Assembly (NCBI RefSeq): GCF_000278115.1 | Contig: NZ_JH725122.1 | Span: 18,002 to 82,001, forward strand | Length of the DNA stretch: 64,000 nucleotides | Direction of reading: 5' to 3' | Source of the DNA: Bartonella sp. DB5-6 | Lineage (GTDB): Bacteria > Pseudomonadota > Alphaproteobacteria > Rhizobiales > Rhizobiaceae | Part shown: positions 35,125 through 47,116 of the stretch, piece by piece | How the letters are laid out: each line of letters opens with the position of its first letter | How positions within the stretch are numbered: position 1 is the stretch's first letter | Program-made: the position numbers and the translations under genes | Notes under the pieces: generated by a model | Databases searched by the model: none | Seen by the model: only the letters and a program-made list of their open reading frames with translations | Told to the model about the DNA's origin: nothing

Positions 35125-37308
35125 ATGAAACAAATGGTGGCAGATCAGAGTTTAATGTCGGATATAACGATGAAAGATCCGGCGCGGTTTGTTAATAGAG
35201 AATTTTCATGGCTACAATTTAATAATCGTGTATTGATGGAAGCTGCTAATCCGAAGCATCCTTTATTGGAGCGGCTAAAGTTTCTTTCGATTTCAGCAAA
35301 AAATCTTGATGAGTTTTTTATGGTTCGTGTTGCTGGCCTTGCTGCTCAAATTCGTGCTGGAGTTACATCGTGTAGTGCAGATGGGCGCACACCGCAGGAG
35401 CAACTTGATTTTGTGTTAGCTGAGATTTCACATTTGCAGGTTAATCAACTACAAGAATTGAGTCTTTTACGTTACGAGTTAAAACAAAATGATATTGAAA
35501 TTGTTTGTTCTAGTAAGCTTTCAAAAATTGAAAAATTATGGCTCGAAAAATATTTTCTTGATACAATTTTTCCTGTTTTAACACCTTTACCTGTTGATTC
35601 TGCTCATTCTTTTCCATTCATTCCTAATTTGGGGCTTTCACTTGCGCTTCAGTTGTCTCACTGTACAGATCAACACTCATTCATAGTGTTGTTGCCTATC
35701 CCAATTGTTTTAAGACGTTTTATTCTCCTTCCTCAAGAAGAGGGCAATCATTTTCGTTTTATAGCGTCTGAAGATGCTGTTAGTCTTTTTATACATCATA
35801 TATTCCCTACTTATGAAGTTGATGGAATTGGTACATTTAGAGTTATTCGCGATAGTGATATTGAAGTAGAAGAAGAGGCTGAAGATCTTGTTGATTTTTT
35901 TGAAGCAGCGCTTAAAAGGCGTCGTCGCGGTCAGGTTATTCGAATTGAATTTAATGCAAAGATGCCAAAGAATTTACGCCGATTTATAGCGGATGGACTT
36001 GCTGTTCCTGATAATTGTATCAGTGTGTTCGATGGATTTTTGGCGCTTAATATGATATCAGAGATTATCTCTATCCCGCGTAATGATTTAAAATTTGTTT
36101 CTTATAATCCCCGTTTTCCTGAATGTATTCGGAAGCATAATGGTGATTGTTTTGCTGCTATTCGTGAAAATGATATCGTGCTTCATCATCCTTATGAGTC
36201 ATTTGATGTTGTGATCCAGTTTTTACGTCAAGCTGCTAGGGATCCTGATGTTGTTGAAATTAAACAAACTCTTTATCGTACATCGAATGATAGCCCAATT
36301 GTCAGCGCTTTGATTGAAGCTGCTGAACAGGGGAAGTCAGTGACCGCTTTAGTAGAACTTAAAGCGCGTTTTGATGAAGAAGCAAATATTCGTTGGGCGC
36401 GTGATCTTGAACGTGCAGGCGTTCAAGTTGTTTTTGGTTTTATTGCATTAAAGACACATGCTAAGATGTCACTTATCGTGAGGCGTGAAGGAAAACGTCG
36501 TTGCTCTTACGTTCATCTTGGAACTGGAAATTACCATCCAATTAATGCTAAAGTTTATACCGATCTTTCTTTTTTTACCAATGATGATGATATTGCTCAC
36601 GATGTTGCATTATTGTTTAAATATATCGCGCAGTATGCGCGTCCAAATAAGGCAATGAAAGTTGCTTTTTCACCTTTAACATTGCGCAGTCGTATTCTCA
36701 AACATATTGAAGGAGAAATTACCAATGCGCAACAAGGGCGGTTTGCTGCTATTTGGATGAAAGTCAATGCATTGGTTGATCCTGAAATTATTGACGCTTT
36801 ATACCGTGCTAGCCAAGTAGGAGTGCAGATTGATTTAGTTGTACGTGGTATCTGTTGTTTACGTCCTAGTATTGTAGGAATTTCAGATAATATTCGTGCA
36901 AAATCAATAGTAGGCCGCTTTCTTGAACATAGTCGCATTTTTTGCTTTGGTAACGGTGAGGATTTGCCTAATGAAAATGCACTTGTTTATTTAGGGTCTG
37001 CTGATATGATGCCACGCAATCTAGATTATCGTATTGAAATATTGGTTCCAGTTTTTAATAAAACGGTTCGTCAGCAGATTCTTTTACAAATTATGTTGGC
37101 TAACATCATTGATAATCAGCAAAGCTTTGATATACTGAGCAATGGCACATCAAAACGCATAACGCCGCAAAGAGGTGAGAGACTGTTTAACGCACAGGAG
37201 TATTTTATGGAAAATGCAGGTCTTTCGGGTGGGGAGAGATCTTTCGAGTCTTCTGCTTCGCGTTTGATTGCGTTGCATCGGCAACAAGCCGAAGTGCATA
37301 AAGACTGA
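35125..37308 (+). CDS. ppk: Polyphosphate kinase
   Basis: A 727-residue PPK1 that reversibly builds polyphosphate from ATP. The N-terminal domain starts [20 protein letters not shown]. The two PLD-like catalytic domains carry [20 protein letters not shown], whose His is the residue that is phosphorylated, and [13 protein letters not shown], the second catalytic His. [20 protein letters not shown] is the nucleotide region. Length normal. ppx follows after 6 bases, giving an operon that both makes and degrades polyphosphate. Confidence 0.97.
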   Translation: MKQMVADQSLMSDITMKDPARFVNREFSWLQFNNRVLMEAANPKHPLLERLKFLSISAKNLDEFFMVRVAGLAAQIRAGVTSCSADGRTPQEQLDFVLAEISHLQVNQLQELSLLRYELKQNDIEIVCSSKLSKIEKLWLEKYFLDTIFPVLTPLPVDSAHSFPFIPNLGLSLALQLSHCTDQHSFIVLLPIPIVLRRFILLPQEEGNHFRFIASEDAVSLFIHHIFPTYEVDGIGTFRVIRDSDIEVEEEAEDLVDFFEAALKRRRRGQVIRIEFNAKMPKNLRRFIADGLAVPDNCISVFDGFLALNMISEIISIPRNDLKFVSYNPRFPECIRKHNGDCFAAIRENDIVLHHPYESFDVVIQFLRQAARDPDVVEIKQTLYRTSNDSPIVSALIEAAEQGKSVTALVELKARFDEEANIRWARDLERAGVQVVFGFIALKTHAKMSLIVRREGKRRCSYVHLGTGNYHPINAKVYTDLSFFTNDDDIAHDVALLFKYIAQYARPNKAMKVAFSPLTLRSRILKHIEGEITNAQQGRFAAIWMKVNALVDPEIIDALYRASQVGVQIDLVVRGICCLRPSIVGISDNIRAKSIVGRFLEHSRIFCFGNGEDLPNENALVYLGSADMMPRNLDYRIEILVPVFNKTVRQQILLQIMLANIIDNQQSFDILSNGTSKRITPQRGERLFNAQEYFMENAGLSGGERSFESSASRLIALHRQQAEVHKD

Positions 37309-37314
37309 AATTCA

Positions 37315-38826
37315 ATGACATATATAAATGCTCAAGGTCGGCTAAAAGGATGCAAGCCTATCGCTGTTATCGATATTGGCTCAAATTCTGTTAGGCTTGT
37401 TGTTTACGAAGGACTTGTCCGTTCACCAACAGTTCTATTTAATGAAAAAGTTCTCTGCGGTCTTGGTCAAGGAGTTGCAAAAACTGGATTTTTAGAAGAA
37501 AAATCAATGAAAATGGCATTGCGAACACTAAAACGGTTTCGTGCACTTTGTCGACAAATTGGCGCAGATGAGGTCTATACTCTAGCAACAGCAGCAGCGC
37601 GGGACGCAAAAAATGGGTTAACATTTATTCAAAATGCTGAAAATATTTTGCAAGATAAAATATACCTTCTTTCGGGAAATGAAGAGGCTGTTTATTCAGC
37701 GTACGGAGTTGTTTCTACCTTTTACCGACCCAAAGGTATTTCTGGTGATCTTGGGGGAGGAAGTCTTGAGCTTATTAATGTTGATGATTCTGATATGGGT
37801 GAAGGGATAACTCTTCCATTAGGTGGTTTACGATTACAGTATATGTCCAATAATGATATTACTGTCGCTGAAAAAATTGCACATGAGCAGTTTTGTAAAT
37901 CTTCTTTCCTTCGTAAAGGCATGGCACGTTATTTCTATGCAGTAGGAGGAACTTGGCGTAATTTGGCAAAACTTCATATGACAACAAAACACTATCGACT
38001 ACCTGTGATGCATGGCTATGAAGTTGATGCAGTTGAGATGGAGGATTTTTTGCGTTTTGTTGTGAGTGGCAGTATTGATGATATGGAAGGGATTTCAGCT
38101 GTTTCAAAAAATCGCCGTCAGCTTTTGCCTTATGGGGCAATCATTCTTATTGAACTTATTCGCTGTATAGGTTTTGAAAAAATAATTTTTTCTGGAGCTG
38201 GAGTCCGTGAAGGCTTTCTTTATTCACGATTATCGCAAAAAATTCGTCTTTCAGATCCTCTCATTGCGGCATGTATGGAAGTGGCTATTCTACGAGCCCG
38301 TTCACCAAAGCAAGCAGAGGAGCTCATTGATTTCACGTCCAATGCTTTTGAAACTTTTGGAATTTCAGAAACGGAAAATGAATGTCGTTACCGTAAAGCT
38401 GCCTGTCTTCTTGCTGATATTGGTTGGCGTATACATCCAGATTATCGTGGCAATGAGGCGGCTCATCAGATAGCATTAGGATCTTATCCGGGAATCTCTC
38501 ATGAAGGGCGTCTTTATGCTGCGCTGGCTGTGTTTTTTCGTAATACAAGCTCACTCATTGATGAAGAATCTCTTCCCATTTTTCAACTGGCTACCAGAAA
38601 TATAATTGAAAAAGCACGCATTCTCGGCACAACTATGCGTATTGCTTATCTTTTTAGTGCTTCTATTGCAGGCATTCTACCTCACTTGTCATGGCGTAAA
38701 AAAACAGATCACGTTGTATTGTACATCCCAAGGCGTTACGCTGATTTAATGGGAGAACGTCCTCTCGGACGGTTGAAGAAATTATCAAAAATAATAAAAA
38801 TACCCCTTGCTTTTGAAACTTTCTGA
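37315..38826 (+). CDS. ppx: Exopolyphosphatase (Ppx/GppA family)
   Basis: A 503-residue ASKHA-fold phosphatase that removes terminal phosphates from polyphosphate (or pppGpp). IAVIDIGSNSVRLVVYEG is the phosphate-1 motif and GDLGGGSLELINVDD the phosphate-2 motif. The C-terminal HD-like region (ACLLADIGWRIHPDYRGNEA) follows. ATG at 37315, only 6 bases after the ppk stop, so translation is probably coupled. Ppx versus GppA activity cannot be separated by sequence. Confidence 0.94.
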   Translation: MTYINAQGRLKGCKPIAVIDIGSNSVRLVVYEGLVRSPTVLFNEKVLCGLGQGVAKTGFLEEKSMKMALRTLKRFRALCRQIGADEVYTLATAAARDAKNGLTFIQNAENILQDKIYLLSGNEEAVYSAYGVVSTFYRPKGISGDLGGGSLELINVDDSDMGEGITLPLGGLRLQYMSNNDITVAEKIAHEQFCKSSFLRKGMARYFYAVGGTWRNLAKLHMTTKHYRLPVMHGYEVDAVEMEDFLRFVVSGSIDDMEGISAVSKNRRQLLPYGAIILIELIRCIGFEKIIFSGAGVREGFLYSRLSQKIRLSDPLIAACMEVAILRARSPKQAEELIDFTSNAFETFGISETENECRYRKAACLLADIGWRIHPDYRGNEAAHQIALGSYPGISHEGRLYAALAVFFRNTSSLIDEESLPIFQLATRNIIEKARILGTTMRIAYLFSASIAGILPHLSWRKKTDHVVLYIPRRYADLMGERPLGRLKKLSKIIKIPLAFETF

Positions 38827-39062
38827 TTCTTTTTCTCCTAAGATATAAAAACCTATCCATATATTATATTGCTGCGTATTTTGGATACTAAATCATCATA
38901 TAGAGTTTATTTCCATTTATATTGAGATATAATGAAATTAAAAAATTTTAATCTTTTGATTTTTAATCAATTTTTTCATTCACAAAAATGGATAGTTTTC
39001 TTCTTTAAAAGATTTTTGTTGCAAAAAGCTTAGTATACAAATGATTAATTTTTTTTTGTATA

Positions 39063-40214
39063 TTAGAACTGTTTTATGCTTATTTCTCCGTTGCTAAAAT
39101 AAAAGCCTATTTGACCTTTTAGCATTTGTTCGGCTTTCTGCCCAAATATTTCATAGCGCCAACCATTCATTGCAGGAATATTTGTCTTTATACATCCATT
39201 TGCGATTTTTTCTAAATCATTGGAAGTTGCAATAATTTTTGGTGCAATATTATTTTCATTGGCAACAAGTTTTAAGAGTACTTTGAGAAGATCAATAGCA
39301 GCAGTTGTCGTATCATTAAGTGGTTTATGCTTAGGTAGGGCAGGTAAAATTGCAAGATCGGCTTCTAAGCCTTCGTGAATAGCTTTGATTAATGTCTGTG
39401 CGATTGAGAATTTATCCCAGTTTTTGCTAAGACTACGCAAACGTTTTAATGAAGATTCATCTTTTGGTTGTTGCGTTGCGATTTCGATAAGGCATTCATC
39501 TTTCATAATATGGCGACGTGGAATATTATATTTTCGTGCTTTACGTTCACGCCAAGCCGCTATTTTTTGTAATACAGCAAGCTCACGAGGTTTTTTGACT
39601 TTTCCTTTCACTTTTTTCCATGCTTCATCTTCTGGCAAATCATAAGTTTTGGGTGATAATAAGATTGCTATTTCATCATCCATCCAGTGTATGCGTTTGT
39701 TTTTTTCTAACTGCTTTTTTAATAAGAGGTAAATATCTCTCAGATAGGTTACATCGGCAAGTGCATAAAGCAGTTGTTTTTCGGAAAGAGGCCGGTAGCT
39801 CCAATCTGTAAAACGAGATGATTTATCAAGTTGATGCCCCGTGCAGCGTTGTACAATTTGGTCATAGGAGATAGAATCACCAAATCCACAGATTGATCCT
39901 GCTATTTGTGTGTCGAAAAGAGGGGAGGGAATAATACCTCCGAGATGATAAATCGTTTCAATATCTTGGCGTGCCGCATGAAAAACTTTGACAACTTTTT
40001 TATCTACCATTAGATCAAAAAATGGTTGCAAATCAATATCTTGTGATATTGGATCAATCAGAACTGTAGTGTCTGGTGATGCAAGCTGGATTAGACACAG
40101 TTGCGGCCAAAAAGTTGTTTCGCGGATAAATTCAGTATCGACTGTTATAAAATCTGAGGTACGTAAAGTAGCAAGTGCGATTTCAAGATCTGTAGTTTGT
40201 GTAATAAGATTCAT
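39063..40214 (-). CDS. rnd: Ribonuclease D
   Basis: A 383-residue 3'-5' exoribonuclease of the DEDD family, for tRNA 3' processing. DTEFIRETTFWPQLCLIQLA (ExoI, Asp and Glu), VFHAARQDIETIYHLGGI (ExoII) and QLLYALADVTYLRDIY (ExoIII, Tyr and Asp) are present. HRDC-type helical modules follow (LQKIAAWRERKARKYNIPRR). ATG at 40214 matches the family's MxLI start; the longer frame from 40295 has a highly charged extension and is disfavoured. Divergent from aspS, the usual neighbour. Confidence 0.94.
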   Translation of the reverse strand: MNLITQTTDLEIALATLRTSDFITVDTEFIRETTFWPQLCLIQLASPDTTVLIDPISQDIDLQPFFDLMVDKKVVKVFHAARQDIETIYHLGGIIPSPLFDTQIAGSICGFGDSISYDQIVQRCTGHQLDKSSRFTDWSYRPLSEKQLLYALADVTYLRDIYLLLKKQLEKNKRIHWMDDEIAILLSPKTYDLPEDEAWKKVKGKVKKPRELAVLQKIAAWRERKARKYNIPRRHIMKDECLIEIATQQPKDESSLKRLRSLSKNWDKFSIAQTLIKAIHEGLEADLAILPALPKHKPLNDTTTAAIDLLKVLLKLVANENNIAPKIIATSNDLEKIANGCIKTNIPAMNGWRYEIFGQKAEQMLKGQIGFYFSNGEISIKQF

Positions 40215-40353
40215 CATTATTTTATTATAACCAGATAAATTAAATTTGTCTTTTATTGACTTTTTTTTTGAGTCTTTATCCTCATATCTTGACAAATGGT
40301 TGTTAAAAAGCGTTTGTAGCGCATGTGAAATATTATAATTAAAGGCAAAAGCT

Positions 40354-42147
40354 ATGCACCGTTATCGCAGTCATCATTGCGCTGCTCTTCGTAAATGTGA
40401 TGTAGGAACAGACGTTCGTCTTTCGGGATGGGTTCATCGTGTTCGTGATCATGGAGGAATCCTTTTTGTAGATTTGCGTGATCATTTTGGAATTACACAA
40501 ATTGTTGCTGATCCTGCTTCGCCAGCTTTTAAAATTATTGAAAAAGTGCGTTCTGAATGGGTTATTCGTGTAGATGGGGAAGTATGCGCACGTTCTGATG
40601 AAGTTATTAATACATCTCTCCCAACCGGCGAGATTGAAATTTTTGCAAAAGAGGTGGAGATTCTTTCGAAGTCTGATGAGCTTCCTTTACCTGTTTTTGG
40701 CGAACCTGATTATCCAGAAGATATTCGGTTGAGGTATCGTTTTCTTGATTTACGTCGCGAAACTATGCACAAAAATATAATGCGTCGTACTGAAATTATT
40801 GCTGCTATCAGACGTTTTATGCAAGATGATGGTTTTACGGAATTTACCACGCCGCTTTTGACAGCGTCATCACCGGAAGGAGCGCGTGATTTTTTGGTTC
40901 CAAGTCGTATTCATCAAGGAAAATTTTACGCATTGCCACAAGCACCACAACAGTACAAACAGTTGTTGATGATGTCAGGTTTTGATCGTTATTTTCAAAT
41001 TGCTCCGTGTTTTAGAGATGAAGATCCACGGGCTGATCGTCTTCCAGGAGAATTTTATCAATTAGATGTTGAAATGAGTTTTGTTGAACAGGAAGATGTT
41101 TTTATAACAATGGAGCCCATTATACGTTCTCTTTTTGAGGAGTTTGCAAATGGAAAGCCTGTAACACAAAATTTTCCTCGTATTTCCTATGATGAAGCAA
41201 TGCGGAAATATGGCTCAGATAAGCCTGACTTACGTAATCCGATAATCATGGAAGATGTTTCTCGGCATTTTTATGATTCTGGTTTTAAAGTTTTTGCTCA
41301 AATTTTGGCAAATGATGAAAAAGCACAGATATGGGCTATTCCAGCTAAAACCGGTGGAAGCCGTGCTTTTTGTGATCGTATGAATGCATGGGCACAAGGT
41401 GAGGGACAACCAGGGCTCGGTTATATTTTCTGGCGCGAAGAAGAAGGGAAGTTTGAAGGGGCGGGGCCTATTGCTAAAAATATTGGTGTGCAGAGGTCTG
41501 AAGCACTCCGTACACAGCTTGGACTTGAAAATGGTGATGCCTGTTTTTTCGTGGCAGGAGATCCAAAGAAATTTGCATCTTTTGCGGGAGTGGCACGTAC
41601 GCGGGTAGGAGAAGAATTAAACCTTGTTGATCGGGAGTGTTTCTCTTTAGCATGGATTGTTGATTTTCCATTTTTTGAATGGAATGAAGATGAAGAAAAG
41701 CTTGATTTTGCTCATAATCCTTTTTCCTTGCCTCAAGGGGGACAGGATGCGCTTGAATATCAAGATCCTCTTACTCTTAAAGCTTTTCAATATGATCTTG
41801 TATGCAATGGTTATGAGATTGCTTCGGGCGGAATCCGTAATCATTCACCAGAAATGATGCTTAAAGTTTTTAATCTTGCTGGTCTTTCTAAGGAAGTGGT
41901 AGAAAATCGTTTTGGTGGTCTTTATCGTGCATTCCATTATGGGGCACCACCGCATGGTGGTATGGCGGCAGGTATTGATCGTATTATTATGCTCTTACAA
42001 GGTGTCAAAAATTTACGTGAGGTTGCTTTATTTCCTATGAATCAGCAAGCACTTGATCTCTTGATGAGTGCTCCATCTGATGTTTCTGCTGCACAATTAC
42101 GTGATTTAGGAATCCGGATTGCTCCTGCTGACAAAAAGAGTTCATAA
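40354..42147 (+). CDS. aspS: Aspartyl-tRNA synthetase
   Basis: A 597-residue class IIb synthetase of the bacterial type. The OB-fold anticodon domain opens with [20 protein letters not shown]; class II motif 2 is [20 protein letters not shown] and motif 3 [14 protein letters not shown]. The GAD insertion between motifs 2 and 3 marks the bacterial form. In many alphaproteobacteria this enzyme is non-discriminating and works with GatCAB to make Asn-tRNA; this cannot be judged here. Flanked by rnd and parC. Confidence 0.97.
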   Translation: MHRYRSHHCAALRKCDVGTDVRLSGWVHRVRDHGGILFVDLRDHFGITQIVADPASPAFKIIEKVRSEWVIRVDGEVCARSDEVINTSLPTGEIEIFAKEVEILSKSDELPLPVFGEPDYPEDIRLRYRFLDLRRETMHKNIMRRTEIIAAIRRFMQDDGFTEFTTPLLTASSPEGARDFLVPSRIHQGKFYALPQAPQQYKQLLMMSGFDRYFQIAPCFRDEDPRADRLPGEFYQLDVEMSFVEQEDVFITMEPIIRSLFEEFANGKPVTQNFPRISYDEAMRKYGSDKPDLRNPIIMEDVSRHFYDSGFKVFAQILANDEKAQIWAIPAKTGGSRAFCDRMNAWAQGEGQPGLGYIFWREEEGKFEGAGPIAKNIGVQRSEALRTQLGLENGDACFFVAGDPKKFASFAGVARTRVGEELNLVDRECFSLAWIVDFPFFEWNEDEEKLDFAHNPFSLPQGGQDALEYQDPLTLKAFQYDLVCNGYEIASGGIRNHSPEMMLKVFNLAGLSKEVVENRFGGLYRAFHYGAPPHGGMAAGIDRIIMLLQGVKNLREVALFPMNQQALDLLMSAPSDVSAAQLRDLGIRIAPADKKSS

Positions 42148-43008
42148 AGTTGCTGAAGTTTGGATGTTGGTGACACTTTTTTACTGTGTGTTGTAAAGTT
42201 TTAATATCTTCAATGATGTTAGAGCACATACGGTTGATAACAAACTCAGACCTATGATTCTTAGTTTTTTAATGGTGCAGTAAAACACCTATCTTAGTTT
42301 AGTAAGAATAATGCAGTGTTGCTAAACACTGTAATATGCTGAAAAATTTGAATTTTATAAGCTTTAAATGCTTTGAAAAGCTCATCATATAAAAACTGGA
42401 TGTGGTTGTTATGCAATATGGCTGATTGTTAAAGATCTATAAGATTAGAGAGCTCATTTATCGTCAGATTTTCAGAAAAACATAGGGTAACAATAGGATT
42501 TTTTTTGAAATATTTGCACTCAAAATATTAGTAGCGATAAATTGTTGTTATTAAAAATATTATGAGGATTCGTTTTCAGAGTGTTTTCGCATTGTTTTTA
42601 AGGAAATCATATAACGCTTTTGGTTTGTCTGGATATATCAACTTCAAATGAGTAATAGCATTTTTTAGATTTTCTGTTTATCCTGAAAATGCTCATTGCC
42701 AAGTTTAACGGTGGATATGTTCTTTATTTCTTTAGGGGCTGTTTATTTTTGTGTTAATTTTTTTTAAAGACAGTATTTTATCATTCTTGCAATTTTTTTT
42801 TGAATGAATTCGTTGAGTATTTTCATATACTATTTTAAATATACATATAAATTTTTCAAATTGATATAATTGTTTGTTCATGTTTTAATTGCAATGGTTA
42901 TTTTTATATAGTCGATTTTTGATAAAAATAGTCGACTCATGAGAGATTTTACTGAAGAAAGCTTATAAAATAATTTCTCATTATTGGGGGAATTGTTATT
43001 CTGATATT
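42148..43008. other. 861-bp intergenic, aspS to parC
   Basis: No ORF worth calling. One small hairpin, CAGTGTT (42314-42320) / AACACTG (42325-42331), could end the aspS transcript. The right end contains the ATAGTCGA repeat pair (42908-42935). The remainder is featureless AT-rich sequence. Confidence 0.45.
42908..42935. promoter_or_regulatory. Two ATAGTCGA copies, 20 bp apart, before parC
   Basis: ATAGTCGA at 42908-42915 and 42928-42935, centre spacing exactly 20 bases (about two helical turns). ATTTTT GAT AAAAAT (42915-42929) forms an inverted repeat between them. The second copy runs into GACTC, a GANTC site. Located about 75-100 bases upstream of parC. May be a regulator site; unproven. 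Confidence 0.3.
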
Positions 43009-45258
43009 GTGTCTGATAAAATGAATTTACCTTTTGATAAAGAACATATTGAGCCAATAGAATTACGGTCTGCTTTACAAGAGCGTTATTTGGCTTATGC
43101 GCTTTCTACTATTACACACCGTGCATTACCTGATGTGCGTGATGGTTTGAAACCTGTGCATCGGCGTATTGTCCATGCAATGCGTTTGCTCAAACTTAAC
43201 CCAGGGCAGTCCTATGCGAAATGTGCACGGATTGTTGGTGATGTCATGGGAAAATTTCATCCACACGGTGATGCATCTATTTATGATGCATTAGTGCGTT
43301 TGGCGCAGAATTTTGCTGTGCGTTATCCATTGGTTGATGGACAAGGTAATTTTGGTAATATTGATGGTGATAATGCTGCTGCTATGCGTTATACGGAAGC
43401 GCGTATGACTGAAGTGGCAGCATTGCTGTTGGAAGGAATTAATGAAAACGCCATTGATTTTCGTTTAACCTATAATGAGGAAGATGAAGAGCCTGTTGTT
43501 TTGCCGGGAGCTTTTCCTAATCTTTTAGCAAATGGTTCATCTGGTATCGCTGTTGGTATGGCGACATCTATTCCACCCCATAATGTTGCTGAGCTCTGTG
43601 ATGCGGCACTACATTTAATTGCACATCCCAATGCACATGATGAGGAATTAAATCAATTTGTGCTTGGTCCTGATTTTCCAACAGGTGGCATTTTAGTTGA
43701 GCCTAAAAAAAGTATTGAGGAATCTTATCGGATAGGGCGTGGTTTTTTTCGGCTGCGTTCGCGTTGGCATCAAGAGTCCGGTAGTCGTGGTTCTTATGTG
43801 ATTATTGTTACTGAAATTCCTTATCAAGTTCAAAAGTCACGACTTATTGAGAAAACAGCAGAATTACTGCTTGCTCGGCGATTACCAATGCTTGAAGATA
43901 TTCGTGATGAATCGGCAGAAGATATCCGTATCGTACTTGTTCCTAAAAATCGTACAATTACCCCTGAACTCCTCATGGAATCCCTTTTTAAATTGACTGA
44001 TTTTGAAGTAAGATTTCCTCTTAATCTTAATGTTTTGTCTTTGGGAAAAATACCGAACGTTCTTTCTTTGCGCGAAAGTGTGCAGCAATGGCTTGAACAT
44101 CGTCAAGAGGTGCTTATTCGTCGCTCTCATTATCGGCTTGATCAAATTGATTGCCGATTAGAAATTCTCCATGGATACCTTATCGCATATTTGAATCTTG
44201 ATGAGGTCATTCAGATTATTCGTGAAGAGGATGAACCTAAAAAGAAACTAATCGACCGTTTTAAATTAACCGAGAATCAGGCTGAAGCCGTTCTTAATAT
44301 GCGGTTGCGGTCTCTCCGTAAGCTCGAAGAACTTGAAATTCGTAAGGAGTTTGAAACCCTGAAAGCTGAAAAAGAAAGATTGCAGAGTCTGTTGGCTTCT
44401 CATACAAAGCAATGGAAAATAATTTCAGAAGAAATCATAAAAGTTCGGAAAATTTTTGGTCCTAATACTCTCTTAGGGAGAAGGCGTACAACATTTGAAG
44501 AAGCACCAAGACATGATATTGATGACATTCATCAGGCGATGATCGAAAAGGAACCAATTACAATTGTTATTTCTGAAAAGGGGTGGATGCGTGCTTTAAA
44601 AGGACATTTAAGTGATTACAAAGCACTTTCTTTCAAAGAAGGGGATTGCTTAAAGTTGGCATTTCCGGCGTCTACTACAGATAAGATTGTGCTGGTAAGT
44701 ACTGGCGGAAAATTTTTTGCTATTGGTGCAAATAGTTTGCCTAGAGGGCGTGGGCATGGTGAACCAATTCGTATTTTAGTTGATATGGATGATGAACATG
44801 ATGTTCTTACAGCTTTTGTACACAATGCAGAGGAAAAACTTCTCTTAGTTTCATTGCACGGAAATGGCTTTATTGTACCTGCAGGCGAGGTAGTTGCTAA
44901 TACACGAAAAGGTAAGCAGATTATGAATGTGAAGCTCCCTGATAAAGTAAAGCTTTGTGTTCCGGTAAAAGGTGATCATGTCGCAGTGGTTGGTGAAAAT
45001 CGTAAAATGCTTATTTTTGCTATTGAACAAATACCAGAAATGAATCGTGGTAAAGGTGTTCGTTTACAACGTTATAAAGAGGGTGGTATTGCCGATGCCA
45101 AAACTTTTAATTTATCAGAAGGTTTAATTTGGCAAGACGCAGCTGCACGCTGCTTTAATCGCCAAGTTAATGATCTCCATGAATGGATGGGAACGCGCGC
45201 TGGGGGAGGGCGTTCAGTTCCGAAAGGCTTCCCAAAATCAGGAAAATTCACCAATTAA
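43009..45258 (+). CDS. parC: DNA topoisomerase IV subunit A
   Basis: A 749-residue type IIA topoisomerase subunit that decatenates chromosomes with ParE. The catalytic Tyr is in [25 protein letters not shown] and [20 protein letters not shown] form the winged-helix/breakage region, and a C-terminal beta-pinwheel follows, shorter than in GyrA. GyrA's QRRGGKG box is absent, and ParC-type [20 protein letters not shown] is seen instead. The start may be GTG at 43009 or ATG at 43021; no strong ribosome binding site decides. Confidence 0.95.
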   Translation: MSDKMNLPFDKEHIEPIELRSALQERYLAYALSTITHRALPDVRDGLKPVHRRIVHAMRLLKLNPGQSYAKCARIVGDVMGKFHPHGDASIYDALVRLAQNFAVRYPLVDGQGNFGNIDGDNAAAMRYTEARMTEVAALLLEGINENAIDFRLTYNEEDEEPVVLPGAFPNLLANGSSGIAVGMATSIPPHNVAELCDAALHLIAHPNAHDEELNQFVLGPDFPTGGILVEPKKSIEESYRIGRGFFRLRSRWHQESGSRGSYVIIVTEIPYQVQKSRLIEKTAELLLARRLPMLEDIRDESAEDIRIVLVPKNRTITPELLMESLFKLTDFEVRFPLNLNVLSLGKIPNVLSLRESVQQWLEHRQEVLIRRSHYRLDQIDCRLEILHGYLIAYLNLDEVIQIIREEDEPKKKLIDRFKLTENQAEAVLNMRLRSLRKLEELEIRKEFETLKAEKERLQSLLASHTKQWKIISEEIIKVRKIFGPNTLLGRRRTTFEEAPRHDIDDIHQAMIEKEPITIVISEKGWMRALKGHLSDYKALSFKEGDCLKLAFPASTTDKIVLVSTGGKFFAIGANSLPRGRGHGEPIRILVDMDDEHDVLTAFVHNAEEKLLLVSLHGNGFIVPAGEVVANTRKGKQIMNVKLPDKVKLCVPVKGDHVAVVGENRKMLIFAIEQIPEMNRGKGVRLQRYKEGGIADAKTFNLSEGLIWQDAAARCFNRQVNDLHEWMGTRAGGGRSVPKGFPKSGKFTN

Positions 45259-45359
45259 TCAATATAGTATATTTAATTGTTAGTTTATAAAAGCACAAAA
45301 AAGAATGCTTTATGGTTTTATTACTTGATAGGAGTGTTGTTGAGTTTTCCTCACAGCTT

Positions 45360-46616
45360 TTATTCATGAGGGTTACTATTATGTTGTCTAAAGAGATGTC
45401 CACGTTCGGCCCATAAAACTAGAACTATAGCGATGAGGCTAAGAAAGAAAAAACCTGCCGAATTAGGGATGGTTGTTTCGTTAAATTGTTGCGCAATAAA
45501 AAAGCTAAGACCCGTTCCAATAGATGTTTGAAGAAAGCCAGATACAGAAGATGCTGTTCCTGCAATTTTTCCTACAGATTCAAGAGCAAGTGTGTTGAAA
45601 TTTGCCATAATGCCGCCGCACGCAAACATTAATACGCAGAATAACAGCATGAAAAAAGGAAAAGGGACAACACCATCTGCTAAGATGGATCCGACAAACC
45701 AGATGAGTGAGGTAGCACAAAAGAGTAAAAGCATTGTGTGCGCAATGCGGCGCATTCCGAGGCGTCCGACAAGTTGAGAATTAAAGAATGATGATAGAGC
45801 TTGAAATGCAGCGCCGATAGCAAATGCAAGGGGGAACCAGAGACCTAAGTTATAAATCCCTTCATATGTTTGTTGTGATGTATTAACGGCAGTGAAAATG
45901 CAACCTAAAATGATAGAAGTGGCCAGTGTGTAGCAAAGTGTAGTGCGATTGGTTATAACAATCCATAGATTATGTCTGATCGAAGAAAAGGAAAGAGAGC
46001 GTCGTGCATAAAGAGTTTCAGGCAAGCGCAGTTGAATCCAAATCATGAGCCCAAAACCAATCATTGCCATGAATATAAAAATAAATTGCCAATGCCCGAA
46101 CAGTAGAATAACTTGTCCCGTTGCGGGTCCAATCATTGGTGCAATAAGAAAAACCATCATGACGATAGACATGACCTCTGCCATTTTTCGACCACTATAG
46201 AGATCACGTACAATGGAAACTGTGAGTACACGCATAGCGGCACCTCCCATACCTTGCAAGATACGTAAAATAAGCAATAAAGAAAAATTGGATATAAAAG
46301 CACAACCAATCGCCGTAAATGAATAAAAAGCAAGACCGATGAGAAGAATCTTACGTCGCCCATAACGATCACTTATTGGGCCAAAAAATATTTGTGTAAT
46401 GCCATAGCTAATAAGATAACTGGAAATGATATAGTGCTGATCATTTTCATTGATAGCATGTAAGCTATTTAAAATATCAGGCATTGCCGGCAGCATAATG
46501 TCAACGGCTATAGAATTGATGGCCATAAGCGCGCCAATGAGAATAACAAATTCTTTATAGCCAATTTTTTTTCTAATCGTATCACTATGCGTTTGTTCGT
46601 CGATTAAATATGACAT
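45360..46616 (-). CDS. Drug-type MFS transporter (Bcr/CflA-like)
   Basis: A 418-residue, 12-helix major facilitator, DHA1 family. Motif A appears as GPISDRYGRRKILLIGLAFY and motif B/C-like RILQGMGGAAMRVLTVSIVR and GPATGQVILLFGHWQFIFIF follow; the LPAMPDI and QxxxSSYLISYGITQIFFGP blocks are characteristic of Bcr/CflA exporters. ATG at 46616 has AAGGA six bases upstream and is chosen over the upstream start at 46652. Substrate unknown. Convergent with parC. Confidence 0.88.
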   Translation of the reverse strand: MSYLIDEQTHSDTIRKKIGYKEFVILIGALMAINSIAVDIMLPAMPDILNSLHAINENDQHYIISSYLISYGITQIFFGPISDRYGRRKILLIGLAFYSFTAIGCAFISNFSLLLILRILQGMGGAAMRVLTVSIVRDLYSGRKMAEVMSIVMMVFLIAPMIGPATGQVILLFGHWQFIFIFMAMIGFGLMIWIQLRLPETLYARRSLSFSSIRHNLWIVITNRTTLCYTLATSIILGCIFTAVNTSQQTYEGIYNLGLWFPLAFAIGAAFQALSSFFNSQLVGRLGMRRIAHTMLLLFCATSLIWFVGSILADGVVPFPFFMLLFCVLMFACGGIMANFNTLALESVGKIAGTASSVSGFLQTSIGTGLSFFIAQQFNETTIPNSAGFFFLSLIAIVLVLWAERGHLFRQHNSNPHE

Positions 46617-46684
46617 ATGCATCCTTGAAATAAAAGTTTCGACTGAACACAACTCTATAAAAGATTGGATAAAACGAGGAATAC

Positions 46685-47017
46685 TTATGTTTTTTTGCAG
46701 GGAATGTTTTTTTCTCTTAGCAGTTCTTGCAATTCGTTGTTTTGAAACATTTCTTTAACAATATCACAGCCCCCAATAAATTCACCTTTTATATACAGTT
46801 GCGGAACTGTTGGCCAATTTGAATAGTCTTTAATTCCTTGACGCAATTCATCAGAAGTTAAGATATTAACCCCTTTATAATTTAACCCTAAATACTCAAG
46901 AATTTGAACAACTTGTCCTGAGAAGCCGCATTGTGGAGCATCCGGTGTTCCTTTCATGAATAAAATGACATCATTTGTTTTAATTTCGTTGTCAATAAAC
47001 TTATGAACAGTGGTCAT
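46685..47017 (-). CDS. grxD: Monothiol glutaredoxin (Grx4/GrxD type)
   Basis: A 110-residue monothiol glutaredoxin with active site CGFS in GTPDAPQCGFSGQVVQILEY, the cis-Pro block TVPQLYIKGEFIGGCDIVKE and no second domain. Such proteins hold a [2Fe-2S] cluster with glutathione and form heterodimers with BolA, used in Fe-S delivery and iron signalling. The bolA gene is 99 bases upstream on the same strand. GAGGAAT precedes the ATG at 47017. Very short of oddities. Confidence 0.96.
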   Translation of the reverse strand: MTTVHKFIDNEIKTNDVILFMKGTPDAPQCGFSGQVVQILEYLGLNYKGVNILTSDELRQGIKDYSNWPTVPQLYIKGEFIGGCDIVKEMFQNNELQELLREKNIPCKKT

Positions 47018-47116
47018 CTCTATTCCTCGATATTGCAGATTTTTATAAGTGTGAATTTACGCTTGCATTATTTTCTAATCGTATTGAGTGAATGAATGCA
47101 AGAAGAAATTTTTCAA

